A stretch of 42,050 nucleotides of DNA from an uncultured Clostridia bacterium (lineage in GTDB: Bacteria > Bacillota > Clostridia > Oscillospirales > CAG-272), in the NCBI GenBank assembly GCA_947626065.1, contig CANQQT010000015.1, positions 1 through 42,050 of the forward strand. Direction: 5' to 3'. The notes under the pieces are model-generated. The model searched no databases. It was not told the origin of the DNA and saw only the letters and a list, made by a program, of their open reading frames with translations. Made by a program: the position numbers and the translations under genes. Of the stretch, positions 25,921 to 35,091 are shown piece after piece; position 1 is the stretch's first letter; each line of letters starts with the position of its first letter.

Positions 25921-26316
25921 TTACCATACGAAGGCGAGGACTTCGCCGCCGATATTCTGCTTGCGGGCATCCTTGTCGGTCATAATGCCCTTGGAAGTGG
26001 ACACAATCGCGACTCCGAGGCCGTTCATGACGCGAGGCATATCCTCGCAGCTTGCGTAAATACGGAGACCGGGCTTGGAGACTCTGCGGAGTCCCTTGAT
26101 AACCTTCTCCTTGCCGTTGTATTTCAGAGCGATACGGATCACGCCCTGCTTGCCGTCCTCGACAATCTGATAACCCTTGACGTATCCTTCGGACACGAGG
26201 ATGTCGGCGATCGACTTTTTCAGATTGGAGGCGGGAACGTCAACGGTTTCATGCTTCGCGTTGTTTGCGTTGCGGATTCTTGTCAGCATATCCGCAATGA
26301 CATCTGACATCTGCAT
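25921..26316 (-). CDS. rpsH: 30S ribosomal protein S8
   Basis: 131 residues. S8 binds the central domain of 16S rRNA and, in many bacteria, represses spc translation. Diagnostic text: [40 protein letters not shown], and [20 protein letters not shown]. Confidence 0.98.
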   Translation of the reverse strand: MQMSDVIADMLTRIRNANNAKHETVDVPASNLKKSIADILVSEGYVKGYQIVEDGKQGVIRIALKYNGKEKVIKGLRRVSKPGLRIYASCEDMPRVMNGLGVAIVSTSKGIMTDKDARKQNIGGEVLAFVW

Positions 26317-26385
26317 ATTCTGTAATTCCTCCTTTGTAAACCAGCTTTGCTCCGGCGCGTCAGAGGGCGCCGACAGCAGTTCTGC

Positions 26386-26571
26386 TTACCACGATGCCTT
26401 TCTGACTCCCGGGATTTCGCCTTTATAGGCAAGCTCTCTGAAGCAGATACGGCAAATTCCGAACTTACGAAGATAAGCATGGGGGCGTCCGCAGATCTTG
26501 CAGCGGTTGTATTCTCTCGTGGAATACTTCTGCGGGGCCTGCTGCTTGAGTATCATCGATTTCTTTGCCAT
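26386..26571 (-). CDS. rpsN: 30S ribosomal protein S14, zinc-binding short form
   Basis: 61 residues from the ATG at 26571 with AAGGAG eight nt upstream. [22 protein letters not shown] and [20 protein letters not shown] give the four Cys of the type-Z zinc site. This C+ form is usual in Bacillota. Between rplE and rpsH, where many Clostridia have it. Confidence 0.98.
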   Translation of the reverse strand: MAKKSMILKQQAPQKYSTREYNRCKICGRPHAYLRKFGICRICFRELAYKGEIPGVRKASW

Positions 26572-26588
26572 CTTGTTTTCTCCTTCTC

Positions 26589-27128
26589 TCACTTCGCGAA
26601 GGGAGCGCCCATTAAGGTAAGCAGTTCCCTTGCTTCTTCGTCGGTTTGAGCGGTCGTTACGAAAACAATGTCCATTCCGCGGATTTTCTCGACCTTATCG
26701 TACTCGATTTCCGGGAAAATCAGCTGCTCCTTCAGTCCGAGGGAGTAGTTTCCGCGGCCGTCGAAGCCGTTCGGATTGATTCCCTTGAAGTCGCGGACGC
26801 GGGGGAGCGCCAGATTGAAGAGTCTGTCCATGAACTCAAACATCCGGTCGCCGCGGAGGGTGACCTTCGCGCCGATTTTCTGTCCGGCGCGGAGCTTGAA
26901 GTTCGCGACCGACTTCTTCGCGTAGGTCGGAACCGCTTTCTGACCCGTGATGATCGAAAGATCCGCGATGATGTTGTCGATGACCTTGGCGTTTTCCTTG
27001 GCGTCTCCGGCTCCGATGTTGACGACAATCTTGTCGAAGCGCGGAATCTGCATCGGGCTCTTATACTCAAATTTCTTCATAAGAGCGGGGGATACTTCTT
27101 TTACATATAAATCTCTCAGTCTTGCCAT
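26589..27128 (-). CDS. rplE: 50S ribosomal protein L5
   Basis: 179 residues. L5 binds 5S rRNA at the central protuberance. Diagnostic text: [40 protein letters not shown], and [20 protein letters not shown]. Normal in length and place. Confidence 0.98.
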   Translation of the reverse strand: MARLRDLYVKEVSPALMKKFEYKSPMQIPRFDKIVVNIGAGDAKENAKVIDNIIADLSIITGQKAVPTYAKKSVANFKLRAGQKIGAKVTLRGDRMFEFMDRLFNLALPRVRDFKGINPNGFDGRGNYSLGLKEQLIFPEIEYDKVEKIRGMDIVFVTTAQTDEEARELLTLMGAPFAK

Positions 27129-27144
27129 CCTGTCCTACCTCCGC

Positions 27145-27459
27145 TCAAAGCTTGGCGCCGCACTTGGCGCAAACTCTTACTTTCTTGCCGTCCTCGGTCA
27201 CGTGCTTTACCCGAACGCCCTTATCGCATTTGGAGCAATAGAGCATGACCTTGCAGGCATACATAGCGCCCTCGACCTTGACGAGGCCGCCCTGTTCGCC
27301 TTCTCTTCTCGGCTTGACGTGACGGGTGACGATGTTGACTCCCTTGACGATGACCTTGCCTTCCTTGGGAGAGGTTTCAAGAACCTTGCCCTTGCGGCCC
27401 TTGTCGTCGCCGGAAACGACGATAACGGTATCGTCCTTCTTGACGTGAAGCTTATTCAT
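27145..27459 (-). CDS. rplX: 50S ribosomal protein L24
   Basis: 104 residues. L24 starts large-subunit assembly and lies at the exit tunnel. KOW-type start (MNKLHVKKDDTVIVVSGDDK). C-terminal CSKCDKG and CAKCGAKL form a four-Cys zinc-binding tail. Confidence 0.97.
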   Translation of the reverse strand: MNKLHVKKDDTVIVVSGDDKGRKGKVLETSPKEGKVIVKGVNIVTRHVKPRREGEQGGLVKVEGAMYACKVMLYCSKCDKGVRVKHVTEDGKKVRVCAKCGAKL

Positions 27460-27477
27460 TGTTCCGATACCTCCGTC

Positions 27478-27855
27478 TCACAGTACCTCGGGCGCCAGCG
27501 AAAGGATCTTCAGATAGTTCTTTTCACGAAGCTCTCTCGCAACCGGCCCGAAAATACGGGTTCCCGTGGGATTCTTGTCGTCTTTGTCTTCCTTGATGAT
27601 AACGGCTGCGTTCTCATCAAATTTGATATATGATCCGTCGCTTCTCTTGACGCCCTTTACGGAACGGACGACCACCGCCTTCACGACGTCGCCCTTCTTG
27701 ACCTGACCGCCGGGAGCGGCCTTCTTGACCGCACAGACGATCACGTCCCCGATATTCGCATAGCGTCTACCGGTTCCACCGAGCACGCGGATACACATAA
27801 GCTCCTTGGCGCCGGTGTTATCGGCAACCTTTAAATAAGTCTGTTGCTGTATCAA
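27478..27855 (-). CDS. rplN: 50S ribosomal protein L14
   Basis: 125 residues. Diagnostic text: [40 protein letters not shown], and [15 protein letters not shown]14 contacts 16S rRNA at an intersubunit bridge. Follows rpsQ by about 60 bp. Confidence 0.98.
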   Translation of the reverse strand: MIQQQTYLKVADNTGAKELMCIRVLGGTGRRYANIGDVIVCAVKKAAPGGQVKKGDVVKAVVVRSVKGVKRSDGSYIKFDENAAVIIKEDKDDKNPTGTRIFGPVARELREKNYLKILSLAPEVL

Positions 27856-27918
27856 TGTGCAAATCCTCCTTTGAGCCGAACCTTGGCCGGTGTGCTTCCA
27901 CCCGGCTGTTTCCGGCTG

Positions 27919-28176
27919 TTATTTTGCTTTCTCGATAATGTTGACAAGGCGCCATCTCTTGGTTTTGGAAAGGGGACGTGTCTCCATCACCTCGACCTTA
28001 TCGCCGACTCCGCATTCGTTCTTTTCGTCGTGAACGTGGATTTTGACGGTGTGCCGGATGACCTTGCCGTATTTCGGATGCTTCACGTTATCGGCGATGG
28101 CGACGACGACCGTCTTGTCCATTTTGTCGCTGACGACCATACCGACACGGGTTTTTCTGAGATTTCTTTCTTCCAT
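27919..28176 (-). CDS. rpsQ: 30S ribosomal protein S17
   Basis: 85 residues. Diagnostic text: [28 protein letters not shown]-like [11 protein letters not shown], and [20 protein letters not shown]. An OB-fold protein binding the 5' domain of 16S rRNA. Confidence 0.98.
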   Translation of the reverse strand: MEERNLRKTRVGMVVSDKMDKTVVVAIADNVKHPKYGKVIRHTVKIHVHDEKNECGVGDKVEVMETRPLSKTKRWRLVNIIEKAK

Positions 28177-28205
28177 CGTACTATTCTCCCTCTGCGCTTA
28201 ATCCG

Positions 28206-28397
28206 TTAGGCTTCCTTCTTCTCGCGAAGAACGGTCATAACGCGTGCGATATCCTTCTTGACGTCCGCGATTCTGTGAGGATTGTCAAGCTGGTTGATCG
28301 CGTGCTGGAAACGGAGGTTGAACAGCTCGTTTTTCAGCTCCGTGAGCTTCTTTTCAAGCTCCGCGGAAGACATTTGTCTGATTTCTGTTGCTTTCAC
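28206..28397 (-). CDS. rpmC: 50S ribosomal protein L29
   Basis: 63 residues, helical hairpin. [20 protein letters not shown] and [20 protein letters not shown] are typical. Only 3 bp separate it from the rplP stop. Confidence 0.98.
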   Translation of the reverse strand: MKATEIRQMSSAELEKKLTELKNELFNLRFQHAINQLDNPHRIADVKKDIARVMTVLREKKEA

Positions 28398-28400
28398 GGC

Positions 28401-28835
28401 TCATTCCTCCTCAGCGGTGGTTTTTTCGGACGTTTTGGTGATGAACTTGCACTTGATGGGGAGCTTGTGCGAGGCGAGACGCATGGCCTCTTTCGCGTCG
28501 GACTCCGGCACGCCGCTCATCTCAAACATCACGCGGCCCGGCTTCACGACCGCCACCCAGTACTCGGGGGAACCTTTACCGGAACCCATACGGGTTTCGG
28601 CAGGCTTTTCGGTCACCGGCTTATCCGGGAAGATTTTGATCCAAACCTGACCGGAACGCTTGGTGAAACGCGTCATCGCGATACGGGCGGCCTCGATCTG
28701 ATTGCTGGTAATCCAGGCCGGCTGCAGAGCAACCAGTCCGTATTCCCCGTAGGTCAAGGTATTGCCGCGATGGGCGGTGCCCTTCATTCTACCGCGCTGT
28801 ACGCGTCTGTACTTCACTCTTTTCGGCATTAACAT
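28401..28835 (-). CDS. rplP: 50S ribosomal protein L16
   Basis: 144 residues. [40 protein letters not shown], and [20 protein letters not shown] are diagnostic. L16 is near the A-site tRNA elbow. The ATG overlaps the rpsC stop by one base (TAATG), so translation is coupled. Confidence 0.98.
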   Translation of the reverse strand: MLMPKRVKYRRVQRGRMKGTAHRGNTLTYGEYGLVALQPAWITSNQIEAARIAMTRFTKRSGQVWIKIFPDKPVTEKPAETRMGSGKGSPEYWVAVVKPGRVMFEMSGVPESDAKEAMRLASHKLPIKCKFITKTSEKTTAEEE

Positions 28836-29758
28836 TACTTGTCGCCTCCCTCTTTGTTCGCGGGTGCGCTCGGACGGTTGGCGGACTCGCCGGAACGGTT
28901 CCCCGTTCCGCCCTGACGGTTGCCGAAGCCTCCGCCCTGACGGCCACCGAAGCCGCCGCCTTGACGGTTGCCGAAGCCTCCGCCCTGACGACCGCCAAAG
29001 CCGCCGCCCTGACGGTTGCCGAAGCCTCCCGAACGGCCGCCACGGCGGTCGCGGTCGCGGCGGTCGCCGCGTCTTTCCTGCTTCGGAGCCTCAATCTTGG
29101 CCTCGTAGAAGTGCTGCTTCTTTCCGGAATCGCGCAGAACCTCGCCCTTGTAGACCCAGACCTTGACGCCGATTTTTCCGTAGGTGGTGTTGGCCTCGGC
29201 AAAACCGAAGTCGATATCGGCGCGGAGCGTCTGAAGCGGGATGGAGCCCTCGTGATAATGCTCGGTGCGGGCGATTTCCGCGCCGGCGAGACGGCCGGAG
29301 CAGGTCACCTTGATTCCCTTGGCGCCGAGGCGCATCGTGCGCTGAATCGCCATTTTCATGGAGCGGCGGAAGGAAGCTCTTCCCTCCAGCTGCTTGGCGA
29401 TGCTTTCGGCCACCAGCTGAGCGTCGACGTCGGGGTTCTTCACCTCAACGACGTTCACCGACACCGGCATACCGACCATAGCCTCAAGCTCAAGGCGGAT
29501 CTTCTCGATTTCGGCGCCGCCGCGGCCAATCACAAGGCCGGGCTTTGCGCAGTGGAGGAAGACCTTTACGCGGTTGTTGTCCCGTTCGATTTCAATCTTC
29601 GGAACGCCGGCTTCCTTGTATTTACCCTTGAGGTACTTTCTGATGTTGTAGTCGGAGACAAGAGTATCACCGAAGTTTTCGTCTTTCGTGAACCATCTTG
29701 AATCCCAATCTTTGATAACGCCGACACGGAAGCCGTGCGGATTGACTTTCTGACCCAT
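28835..29758 (-). CDS. rpsC: 30S ribosomal protein S3 with Gly-rich C-terminal repeat tail
   Basis: 307 residues; S3 is usually about 210-240. Residues 1 to about 225 are normal: [20 protein letters not shown], the KH domain with [16 protein letters not shown], and [20 protein letters not shown]. From about residue 226 an Arg/Gly-rich linker ([13 protein letters not shown]) leads to five alternating eight-residue repeats (GGGFGNRQ / GGGFGGRQ). A polar end follows ([16 protein letters not shown]). The tail resembles RGG/FG-type RNA-binding low-complexity regions. S3 lines the mRNA entry channel, so the tail would project near incoming mRNA. Confidence 0.97.
   Translation of the reverse strand: MGQKVNPHGFRVGVIKDWDSRWFTKDENFGDTLVSDYNIRKYLKGKYKEAGVPKIEIERDNNRVKVFLHCAKPGLVIGRGGAEIEKIRLELEAMVGMPVSVNVVEVKNPDVDAQLVAESIAKQLEGRASFRRSMKMAIQRTMRLGAKGIKVTCSGRLAGAEIARTEHYHEGSIPLQTLRADIDFGFAEANTTYGKIGVKVWVYKGEVLRDSGKKQHFYEAKIEAPKQERRGDRRDRDRRGGRSGGFGNRQGGGFGGRQGGGFGNRQGGGFGGRQGGGFGNRQGGTGNRSGESANRPSAPANKEGGDK
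28912..29031 (-). repeat. 24-bp coding repeats in the rpsC tail
   Basis: Five tandem 24-bp units (starts 28912, 28936, 28960, 28984, 29008 on the + strand) encode GGGFGNRQ and GGGFGGRQ alternately. Units 1, 3 and 5 are almost identical, as are units 2 and 4, suggesting 48-bp duplication. Confidence 0.9.
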
Positions 29759-29775
29759 TCTGTACTCTGCCTCCT

Positions 29776-30117
29776 TTACTTATCTTCTTTTTCTTTCACA
29801 GTCAGAGTAATGTGACTGGTTCTCTTGAGTATTCTGTCGCCTCTGCCCTGCGCTCTCGGCATCATGCGCTTCAGCGTCGGTCCGGGACAAACAAAGCACT
29901 CAGAGACGTACAGCTTCTCGGGATCCATGCTGAAATTGTGTTCCGCGTTGGCGGCCGCGCTCTTGAGGAGCTTGCCGACCGGATCCGAGGCTGCCTTCGG
30001 TGTATGCGCAAGAATGGCCGCCGCTTCCGCCACCGGCTTGTTGCGGATCAGGTCGAGAACGATCTTGACCTTGCGGGGCGAGATTCTGACGTATTGTACT
30101 TTAGCCTTTGATTCCAT
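29776..30117 (-). CDS. rplV: 50S ribosomal protein L22
   Basis: 113 residues. [34 protein letters not shown], and the exit-tunnel beta-hairpin [20 protein letters not shown] are diagnostic. Between rpsS and rpsC. Confidence 0.98.
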   Translation of the reverse strand: MESKAKVQYVRISPRKVKIVLDLIRNKPVAEAAAILAHTPKAASDPVGKLLKSAAANAEHNFSMDPEKLYVSECFVCPGPTLKRMMPRAQGRGDRILKRTSHITLTVKEKEDK

Positions 30118-30131
30118 TGCTTCTACCCCCG

Positions 30132-30413
30132 TTATTTGCCGTTATTGGACGTCTTCGATCCTGCGTGTCCGCGGAAGGTTCTCGTCGGGGCAAACTCGCC
30201 GAGCTTGTGTCCGACCATATCCTCGGTGATGTACACCGGGACGTGTTTTCTTCCGTCGTGAACCGCGATCGTGTGTCCTACAAATTCCGGAAATATTGTG
30301 GAAGCTCTTGACCATGTCTTGATCACCTTTTTGTCGTTCTTGGCGTTCATAGCCTCAATGCGGCTGAACAGCTTTTCTTCGACAAAGGGGCCTTTTTTCA
30401 GACTTCTGCTCAT
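30132..30413 (-). CDS. rpsS: 30S ribosomal protein S19
   Basis: 93 residues. [40 protein letters not shown], and [18 protein letters not shown] are near-invariant. Head protein next to S13. Confidence 0.98.
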   Translation of the reverse strand: MSRSLKKGPFVEEKLFSRIEAMNAKNDKKVIKTWSRASTIFPEFVGHTIAVHDGRKHVPVYITEDMVGHKLGEFAPTRTFRGHAGSKTSNNGK

Positions 30414-30426
30414 TTATATTGCCTCC

Positions 30427-31260
30427 TTATTTACCGTTTCTGCGTTTGACGATGAACTTATTGGTTCTGGCCTTCTTGTCACGGGTCTTGTAACCGAGCG
30501 CGGGCTTGCCCCACGGAGTGACCGGGCCCGGTCTTCCGATAGGAGCGCGGCCCTCGCCGCCGCCGTGCGGGTGGTCGCAGGGGTTCATGACGGAACCGCG
30601 GACCGTCGGACGGATGCCCATGTGACGCTTTTTACCGGCTTTACCGATTTTGACGGTTTCGTGCTCGATGTTGCCGATCTGGCCGATGGTCGCCTTACAG
30701 TCAAGGCGGACAAGACGGACCTCTCCGGAGGGAAGTCTTACCTGCGCCATGCCGTTTTCCTTCGCCATCAGCTGAGCGGCGGCTCCGGCGGTGCGAACCA
30801 GCTGGCCGCCCTTTCCGGGATAGAGCTCGATGTTGTGGATCAGCGTACCGACCGGGATATTGGCAATCGGGAGCGTGTTGCCCGGCTTGATATCGGAAGC
30901 GGCACCGCTGTAGAGTTTGTCTCCGTCGGTCACGCCGTCGGGCGCCAGGATATAGCTCTTCTTGCCGTTTGCATTCTGAAGCAGGGCAATGTAAGCGGTA
31001 CGGTTGGGGTCGTACTCAATCCCGATGACCGTGGCGGGCTCGGCGCTTTCGGCGCGCTTGAAGTCGATGATTCTGTACTTCAGCTTGTTGCCGCCGCCCT
31101 GATGACGGACGGTAATCCGGCCGTTGCTGTTGCGTCCGGCGTGCTTTTTCTTCGTTACGATAAGACTCTTTTCCGGGGTGGACTTTGTAATCTCATCGAA
31201 CGACGGTACAGACATATTTCTTCTCGACGGAGTTGTCGGCTTGTAGGTTTTAACTGCCAT
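30427..31260 (-). CDS. rplB: 50S ribosomal protein L2
   Basis: 277 residues. L2 is needed for subunit joining and peptidyl-transferase-centre assembly. [20 protein letters not shown] near residue 50, and [20 protein letters not shown] near 220 with the conserved His, are diagnostic. C-terminal [19 protein letters not shown]. Normal. Confidence 0.98.
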   Translation of the reverse strand: MAVKTYKPTTPSRRNMSVPSFDEITKSTPEKSLIVTKKKHAGRNSNGRITVRHQGGGNKLKYRIIDFKRAESAEPATVIGIEYDPNRTAYIALLQNANGKKSYILAPDGVTDGDKLYSGAASDIKPGNTLPIANIPVGTLIHNIELYPGKGGQLVRTAGAAAQLMAKENGMAQVRLPSGEVRLVRLDCKATIGQIGNIEHETVKIGKAGKKRHMGIRPTVRGSVMNPCDHPHGGGEGRAPIGRPGPVTPWGKPALGYKTRDKKARTNKFIVKRRNGK

Positions 31261-31278
31261 TCAAATCACTCCTTCTTC

Positions 31279-31575
31279 TTAATACATACCGTCGAAGAAC
31301 TCGATGGTCTTGGAATCTTCGGTGAGCTTTACAATCGCTTTCTTCCACTCCGAAGTGTAACCGGCGTGAACTCCGAGTCTCTTGGGCTTTTTCTTCATAT
31401 TGATGGTATTGACGTCCGCGACCTTGACGCCCTCGAACACCGTTTCCACCGCGTGAGCGATTTCCGGCTTGGTGGCGTCCTTCCGAACCTCGAAGACGTA
31501 CTTCTTCTCTTTGGTGGAATCCATCGAGGCCTCGGTGATGATGGGGCGGCGGATGATGTCATATGCGGTCTTCAT
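31279..31575 (-). CDS. rplW: 50S ribosomal protein L23
   Basis: 98 residues. [40 protein letters not shown], and [21 protein letters not shown]23 is the docking site for trigger factor and SRP at the tunnel exit. Its ATG overlaps the rplD stop by four bases (ATGA). Confidence 0.98.
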   Translation of the reverse strand: MKTAYDIIRRPIITEASMDSTKEKKYVFEVRKDATKPEIAHAVETVFEGVKVADVNTINMKKKPKRLGVHAGYTSEWKKAIVKLTEDSKTIEFFDGMY

Positions 31576-32195
31576 GCGTACACCTCCTGCAGCTTCTCTG
31601 CGGCATCCTTGGCGATGACAAGCGTGTCGGCGTTCAGGATATCGTAGACGTTGACGGTGTTGGTCTGAGCCGTTTTGACACCAGGAAGATTGGCGAAGCT
31701 CTTCACAACCTTTTCGTCATTGCCGGCCAGAACGACGAGGGCCTTTTTCTTGGCGCCGACCGCCGTCAGCATCTCGGCCATGGTCTTCGTCTTATACTCC
31801 TCGGTCTTGATCGCGTCGATAACGACGAAATCGCTTTCGGCGACCTTGGCGGAAAGCGCGCTCTTGATCGCGAGCTGCCTTACCTTCTTGTTGATGGTCA
31901 CGCGGTAGGAGCGGGGCTTCGGAGCGAAGACTACGCCGCCGTGCGTCCACTGAGGAGCTCTTGTCGAACCCTGTCTTGCACGTCCGGTTCCCTTCTGCTT
32001 CCACGGCTTTTTGCCGCCGCCGGAAACCTCGGTGCGGGTGAGCGTCGACTGGGTGCCCTGTCTCTGATTCATCAGATAAGCGCGAACCGCCGTGTGAAGA
32101 ACGGCCCCGTTTACCTCCACGCCGAAGACGGCGTCGGAAAGGGTCATTTCACCGACCGTTTCGCCCTTCATGTTTAATACCTTTACATTCGGCAT
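31572..32195 (-). CDS. rplD: 50S ribosomal protein L4
   Basis: 207 residues. [40 protein letters not shown], and [20 protein letters not shown] are diagnostic. L4 constricts the exit tunnel and in many bacteria autoregulates the S10 operon through its leader. Confidence 0.98.
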   Translation of the reverse strand: MPNVKVLNMKGETVGEMTLSDAVFGVEVNGAVLHTAVRAYLMNQRQGTQSTLTRTEVSGGGKKPWKQKGTGRARQGSTRAPQWTHGGVVFAPKPRSYRVTINKKVRQLAIKSALSAKVAESDFVVIDAIKTEEYKTKTMAEMLTAVGAKKKALVVLAGNDEKVVKSFANLPGVKTAQTNTVNVYDILNADTLVIAKDAAEKLQEVYA

Positions 32196-32215
32196 CGTAA
32201 ATTTCCTCCTTCCGT

Positions 32216-32848
32216 TCAGCCTTTGACGGCGTTGCGGATAAATACGATACCGCCGCGGGCGCCGGGAACCGCTCCCTTAACCGCAATGATATTCTTTTCC
32301 GCGTCGATCTTGGCGATGCTGAGATTCAGCACCGTCACCTGCTCGTTTCCGTACTGTCCGGCCATATGCTTATTCTTGTAGATGCGGGAAGGCGTTGAGT
32401 TTGCGCCCATCGATCCCGGCTGACGGTGGATAGGTCCGGTGCCGTGCGTCATCTTCAGAATGTGGGCGTTCCAGCGCTTCACCACGCCGGTATATCCGTG
32501 ACCTTTGGTGATTCCGGTAACGTCGACCTTTTCACCGGCCTCGAAAAGAGAAGCGGTGACGGTATCGCCCGTGTTGAATCCGGAAATATCCTCCAGACGG
32601 AATTCCTTGAGGTGCTTCTTGCAGGTAACGCCGGTTTTCTTGAAATGACCGGCCTCCGGCTTGGTCAGCTTCTTTTCCTCGACGTCGAGGAAGCCGAGCT
32701 GAATCGCGTCGTAACCGTCGGTGGCGACGGTTTTCTTCTGAGTGACCGTGCAGGGACCGGCCTCGATCACCGTAACCGGTATCACATTGCCGTTTGCGTC
32801 GAAGATCTGCGTCATGCCGATCTTCTTGCCGATTATACCTTTTTTCAT
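32216..32848 (-). CDS. rplC: 50S ribosomal protein L3
   Basis: 210 residues. [39 protein letters not shown], and [20 protein letters not shown] are diagnostic. Separated from rpsJ by 113 bp, which hold a strong AGGAGG site next to the start and no obvious terminator. Confidence 0.98.
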   Translation of the reverse strand: MKKGIIGKKIGMTQIFDANGNVIPVTVIEAGPCTVTQKKTVATDGYDAIQLGFLDVEEKKLTKPEAGHFKKTGVTCKKHLKEFRLEDISGFNTGDTVTASLFEAGEKVDVTGITKGHGYTGVVKRWNAHILKMTHGTGPIHRQPGSMGANSTPSRIYKNKHMAGQYGNEQVTVLNLSIAKIDAEKNIIAVKGAVPGARGGIVFIRNAVKG

Positions 32849-32961
32849 GATTTTTTCCTCCTGATTTTAGTTATTGGTTGGGGCCCGTCGGTATTCCGTG
32901 CCTCAACATGACATAAAACCTCGGGATTCCCCCGTGTCCGATCGATCTGTCTTTCGGCAGA

Positions 32962-33270
32962 TTACTTGATGTCGATCTGAACGCCGGCGGGAAGCTCCAG
33001 ACTCATAAGCGCCTCAATGGTTTTCTGTGAGGGCTTGATTATGTCAATGAGTCTTTTGTGAGTTCTCATTTCAAACTGTTCGCGGCTGTCCTTGTCTTTG
33101 TGGACCGCGCGAAGAATCGTTATGATCTCCTTTTCGGTGGGAAGCGGGATCGGACCGGATACCGAGGCGCCGTTGCGTTTTGCCGTCTCTACGATCTTCT
33201 CCGCCGCCTGATCGATAAGAAAGTGATCATAGCTTTTGAGTCTGACTCTGAGAGTTTCTTTTACTGCCAC
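32962..33270 (-). CDS. rpsJ: 30S ribosomal protein S10
   Basis: 102 residues. [40 protein letters not shown], and [12 protein letters not shown] are diagnostic. First gene of the super-operon; S10 also acts in Nus-factor antitermination. Shine-Dalgarno AAAAGGAGG upstream. Confidence 0.98.
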   Translation of the reverse strand: MAVKETLRVRLKSYDHFLIDQAAEKIVETAKRNGASVSGPIPLPTEKEIITILRAVHKDKDSREQFEMRTHKRLIDIIKPSQKTIEALMSLELPAGVQIDIK

Positions 33271-33655
33271 TGTTTTTGCCTCCTTTTAATTCATTGGCTG
33301 ATGCAATTAAATGGGGCGAAAATCCGAACACTTGCCCGGGTGTTTCCTCACTCGGACTTAATGAAAACCGAAAATTCCGCTTCGCGCGCAACCCGCAAAC
33401 CGGATTTTCGGAAGGCTTTTACCGCCCGTCCCCGACGGGGTGGGGATAAAATACAGTTCCGATTCTCTGTCGCCCGTTTGCCGTTCCGGTGAGGCCTTTT
33501 CCCGGATTTCTCGGCCCGTCCCTGCTTCGGAAGGTCGGTTTCCCTGAAAAAAGCCGCTTGGAACATCGGACATACTCCACGAAAATTCCCCCGGCATTCC
33601 GAACTGTGACCGTCTGCCGGGCAACCTTTCGCTTCATCGCACATCAAGCTTTTCT
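33271..33655 (-). promoter_or_regulatory. Long leader of the S10 super-operon
   Basis: About 380 nt separate the predicted promoter from rpsJ. Visible structure on the + strand includes CCCGTC-ccc-GACGGG (about 33426-33440) and AACAC...GTGTT near 33329-33346. No gene is supported here; the open frames across it lack a Shine-Dalgarno site and family resemblance. A long leader is expected for L4- or other autogenous control, but I do not recognise a described ribosomal-leader motif. Confidence 0.5.
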
Positions 33656-33684
33656 ATTATACTACAACCGATTGGAAATTGCAA
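33656..33684 (-). promoter_or_regulatory. Predicted sigma-A promoter of the S10 super-operon
   Basis: Minus-strand TTGCAA (33684-33679), 17 nt, TATAAT (33661-33656), with an A/T-rich UP-like tract (AAATTTAAAAAAAATG) just upstream. Such a tract fits a strong ribosomal promoter. Confidence 0.85.
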
Positions 33685-33768
33685 CATTTTTTTTAAATTT
33701 CATCCGCATTTTCGGCCGGGAGAGGAAGAATTTACATTCTGTTCACATTTAAGGGCCCGATTTCTTGG

Positions 33769-33788
33769 CAAAAAGGGCCGCGCGGCCC
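33769..33788 (-). terminator. Terminator upstream of the S10 promoter
   Basis: A perfect palindrome GGGCCGCGCGGCCC (33775-33788) is followed on the minus strand by TTTTTG. It would end transcripts from the recA operon about 85 bp before the S10 -35, about 870 nt beyond the TSCPD gene. Confidence 0.75.
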
Positions 33789-34380
33789 CTCGGAGGGACG
33801 AAAAACGGCCGAAAAAGGAGCGCTTTGTCCTTCAAAAAGCAAAAATCGGTAAAAAAGCGCGGCCTTTCGCGAACCGGGGAGCGGAACCGCCGGGCTTTTC
33901 ACGGCGGAAAGCGGGTAAAAAGTCCGCCGGGACTTTACAAACCGGGAAACGGGTAAAAAGAGACCCGCCGAACTTTGCAAGCCGAGAAACGAGAAACGGG
34001 CAAAAAGAGGCCGGCTGTCTCTCACTGGATAAGAAACGACCGACAAGGGCCCTCTCCGCTTCTCGGGGCAAAAGCAAGAAAGAGGTGCGCGCCCTTCGCA
34101 AGCCGAAGTGGACCCCCGGGCTTTTCTCGGCAGAAAACGAGCAAAAAAGCCGCCGGGTTTTACAAGACGGAAAACCGAAAAAAGGCCGCTCCGAACCTTC
34201 CGCAGGAGACCTTTTCGCCTGCGAACTTTTCTCGGATAAGCTTTTCGCGGCAGAAAGAAAAAAAGAGACGCCCGCCGTCGGCAAAGCCCGCAAATTCGCG
34301 AAGCCTGCCCGGCGGTTCTGCGCCTCTTTTCCTTGTTTTGGTTGAATTCCCCGTTTTCGGGAAGTCTCGGTGCGAAAAGC
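33789..34380. repeat. Non-coding DNA with degenerate ~100-bp and shorter repeats
   Basis: No gene supported. A unit at about 33857-33960 (GCGCGGCCTTTCGCGAACCG ... CCGGGCTTTTCACGGC ... GGGTAAAAAG) recurs in diverged form at about 34088-34187 (GCGCGCCCTTCGCAAGCCG ... CCGGGCTTTTCTCGGC ... ACCGAAAAAAGG). Shorter echoes such as ACCGGGAAACGGGTAAAAAG and GAGAAACGGGCAAAAAGAGG lie between. The very long plus-strand frame across it is an accident of low stop-codon density. Confidence 0.6.
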
Positions 34381-34655
34381 TTCCGTTCAGAAAGTTCCTG
34401 CCCGGGGCCTTTTCACGGAGAAATTCCGCCCGAAAATTTTCGTTAAATTCCCGCGAGAATTCCGCTTGGAAGCCCCTGCTCAGAAAATCCCGCGCGGAAA
34501 CTCCGCTCGGGAAGCTCCCGCTCGGGAAGCTCCCGCTCGGGAAGCTCCCGCTCGGGAAACTTCTGCTTAAAAAATTCTGTTGGGGAACCCCCGTCCGGAA
34601 AATTTTCTGTTCAGAAACCTCTCTTCAAAAGCCTCTGCCCAGAAGCCTCCGCTCA
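34381..34655. repeat. Degenerate 15-bp repeat array ending at the TSCPD gene
   Basis: About eighteen units of consensus TTCCGCTCGGGAAGC on the + strand. The clearest are four nearly identical units from 34502 to 34560 (CTCCCGCTCGGGAAG). More diverged units lie before (from about 34381) and after (34561-34655), the last reaching the TSCPD stop codon. The unit has quasi-palindromic arms (TTCCG-n2-CGGAA type), like the array inside the spc operon. Confidence 0.88.
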
Positions 34656-34919
34656 GGAAGCGCTTGCTTCCTTTACCGCCTCGGCCACCGCTTTGGCAAG
34701 CTGGTCGGGGCAAGAGGTCGACTTGAAGCCGCAGTGAATGTCCCCGCAGCGGGAAATGATCTCCTCCGCCGTCATGCCCTCCACAAGGTGGCTGATCCCC
34801 TGAAGGTTGCCGTTGCAGCCTCCCTGAAAGGACACGTTGTGGACGCGGTTTTCCTCGTCCAGCTCAAAGGTGATCGAACGGGAGCAGGTTCCGTGCGTCT
34901 GATAGGTATGCTTGGTCAT
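34653..34919 (-). CDS. TSCPD-domain protein (TIGR03905 type)
   Basis: 88 residues with AAAAGGAG upstream. Conserved Cys-containing segments: YQTHGTCSRSITFELDE, VSFQGGCNGNLQGISHLVEG, CGDIHCGFKSTSCPDQLA. The closing TSCPD motif defines a domain also found at the C-terminus of some vitamin-B12-dependent ribonucleotide reductases; this stand-alone form is common in anaerobic Bacillota. The Cys pattern suggests metal or redox chemistry, but no function is established. Last gene of the recA operon by position; the 3' end merges with 15-bp repeats. Confidence 0.88.
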   Translation of the reverse strand: MTKHTYQTHGTCSRSITFELDEENRVHNVSFQGGCNGNLQGISHLVEGMTAEEIISRCGDIHCGFKSTSCPDQLAKAVAEAVKEASAS

Positions 34920-35091
34920 CGTTTTTCTCCTTTTTCTTTTTGCGGAAGCTCCCCGGCCCTTATCCGGTTGTCTTCCGTATTCCTCGCGGGCCGCTGTCCC
35001 GCTGCCCGCGTTCCTCTGTTTACGTTCCTCTGTTTACGTTCCGCCGGATTCCTTCCGCCGATTCGTTGTTCTCCGCGCAAGCGCCGGGCTT

